In this document: positions 6,062 through 6,325 of the stretch, piece after piece
How positions within the stretch are numbered: position 1 is the first letter of the stretch
Layout: each line of letters begins with the position of its first letter
The notes under the pieces: model-generated
The model's input: the letters and a program-made list of their open reading frames with translations, nothing else
Database searches by the model: none
Told to the model about the DNA's origin: nothing
Source of the DNA: Acidobacteriota bacterium
GTDB lineage: Bacteria; Acidobacteriota; Terriglobia; Terriglobales; Acidobacteriaceae
DNA: 6,325 nt
Reading direction: 5' to 3'
NCBI GenBank assembly: GCA_021781255.1
Contig: JAJXXG010000027.1
Location: 1 to 6,325 of the forward strand
Translations under genes and position numbers: made by a program

Positions 6062-6325
6062 TCAATCCAGCGTCGGATGCAGCTTGTTGAAGCCTGTTGC
6101 CTCCTGGTAGGCGCGGGCGAAGGCGGCCAGCTTCGCGTCCTGGTAGAGACCGGCCAGAAACGTGAGCGACACCGGTGTGCCCGGCCCGCCGATGTCGTCG
6201 TGGTCGCCGTCGTCGATCGCGGGCGGCGGAGGTGCGTCGTCGCCGCGCAGGCCGTTGGGCAAAATCACCGCGGGATTGCCGGTCAGGTTGGTTGCAATGA
6301 GCTGGCTGTCGGTCGATGGCGTGAC
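6062..6325 (-). CDS. Amidase signature family protein, C-terminal fragment (5' part beyond window)
   Basis: The last 87 residues of an amidase-signature hydrolase (GatA-like fold, Ser-Ser-Lys triad) are encoded here; the gene enters from the right edge, and a full protein would be about 450-600 residues. The visible part begins VTPSTDSQLIATNLTGNP, followed by AVILPNGL, then GTPVSLTFLAGLYQDAKL and AFARAYQEATGF, and ends HPTLD. The pattern of TNLTGNPAV, PNG, a GxPVSLTF strand and a last helix before HP is typical of the C-terminal part of this family. The catalytic triad and any signal peptide lie outside the window, so substrate and location cannot be judged. Between PNGL and GTPVS there is an acidic, proline-rich stretch (about 21 residues, with PPPP and several Asp). 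The frame is open to the window edge, so a GTG at 6266-6268 is an internal Val codon, not a start. Confidence 0.88.
   Translation of the reverse strand, partial: VTPSTDSQLIATNLTGNPAVILPNGLRGDDAPPPPAIDDGDHDDIGGPGTPVSLTFLAGLYQDAKLAAFARAYQEATGFNKLHPTLD

Overview
The window is a GC-rich stretch of a bacterial chromosome with six protein-coding genes and short spacers. A lipid A biosynthesis gene (lpxC) shows a Gram-negative, LPS-making host. The combination of a twin-arginine-exported, isoquinoline 1-oxidoreductase-type molybdenum hydroxylase, a CPG2-like M20 peptidase and this style of amidase C-terminus suggests a soil-type Acidobacteriota. That placement is an inference from protein style, not something the sequence proves.

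Layout, left to right. (1) 1-833, plus strand: the C-terminal two thirds of an acetyl-CoA acetyltransferase (thiolase) whose start lies outside the window. (2) 865-3506, minus strand: a two-gene, translationally coupled unit encoding a [2Fe-2S] subunit (3027-3506) and a molybdopterin subunit (865-3030) of a xanthine dehydrogenase-family oxidoreductase. It runs convergent to the thiolase with only 31 bases between stops. (3) 3623-4558, minus strand: lpxC, starting at a TTG codon and lying 116 bases upstream of the hydroxylase pair. (4) 4559-4767: the divergent regulatory region between lpxC and the peptidase, with a promoter-like pair and an imperfect 18-base palindrome. (5) 4768-5940, plus strand: a complete M20-family glutamate carboxypeptidase-like metallopeptidase. 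(6) 5941-6061: a short convergent spacer with one perfect stem-loop. (7) 6062-6325, minus strand: the C-terminal 87 residues of an amidase-signature protein that continues beyond the right edge.

The genes do not form one pathway. Thiolase belongs to acyl-CoA/acetoacetyl-CoA metabolism, the Mo/Fe-S pair is probably a periplasmic oxidase of an N-heterocycle or aldehyde, LpxC commits UDP-acyl-GlcNAc to lipid A, and the peptidase and amidase are hydrolases with unknown substrates. The only tightly coupled unit is the hydroxylase pair, whose ATGA overlap and internal Shine-Dalgarno sequence are directly visible. I found no mobile element, tRNA, rRNA or CRISPR array, and nothing convincing as a wholly new system. 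The most noteworthy points are the co-export implied for the hydroxylase pair, the absence of any FAD or cytochrome partner next to it, the TTG start of an apparently isolated lpxC, and the palindrome in the divergent promoter region.
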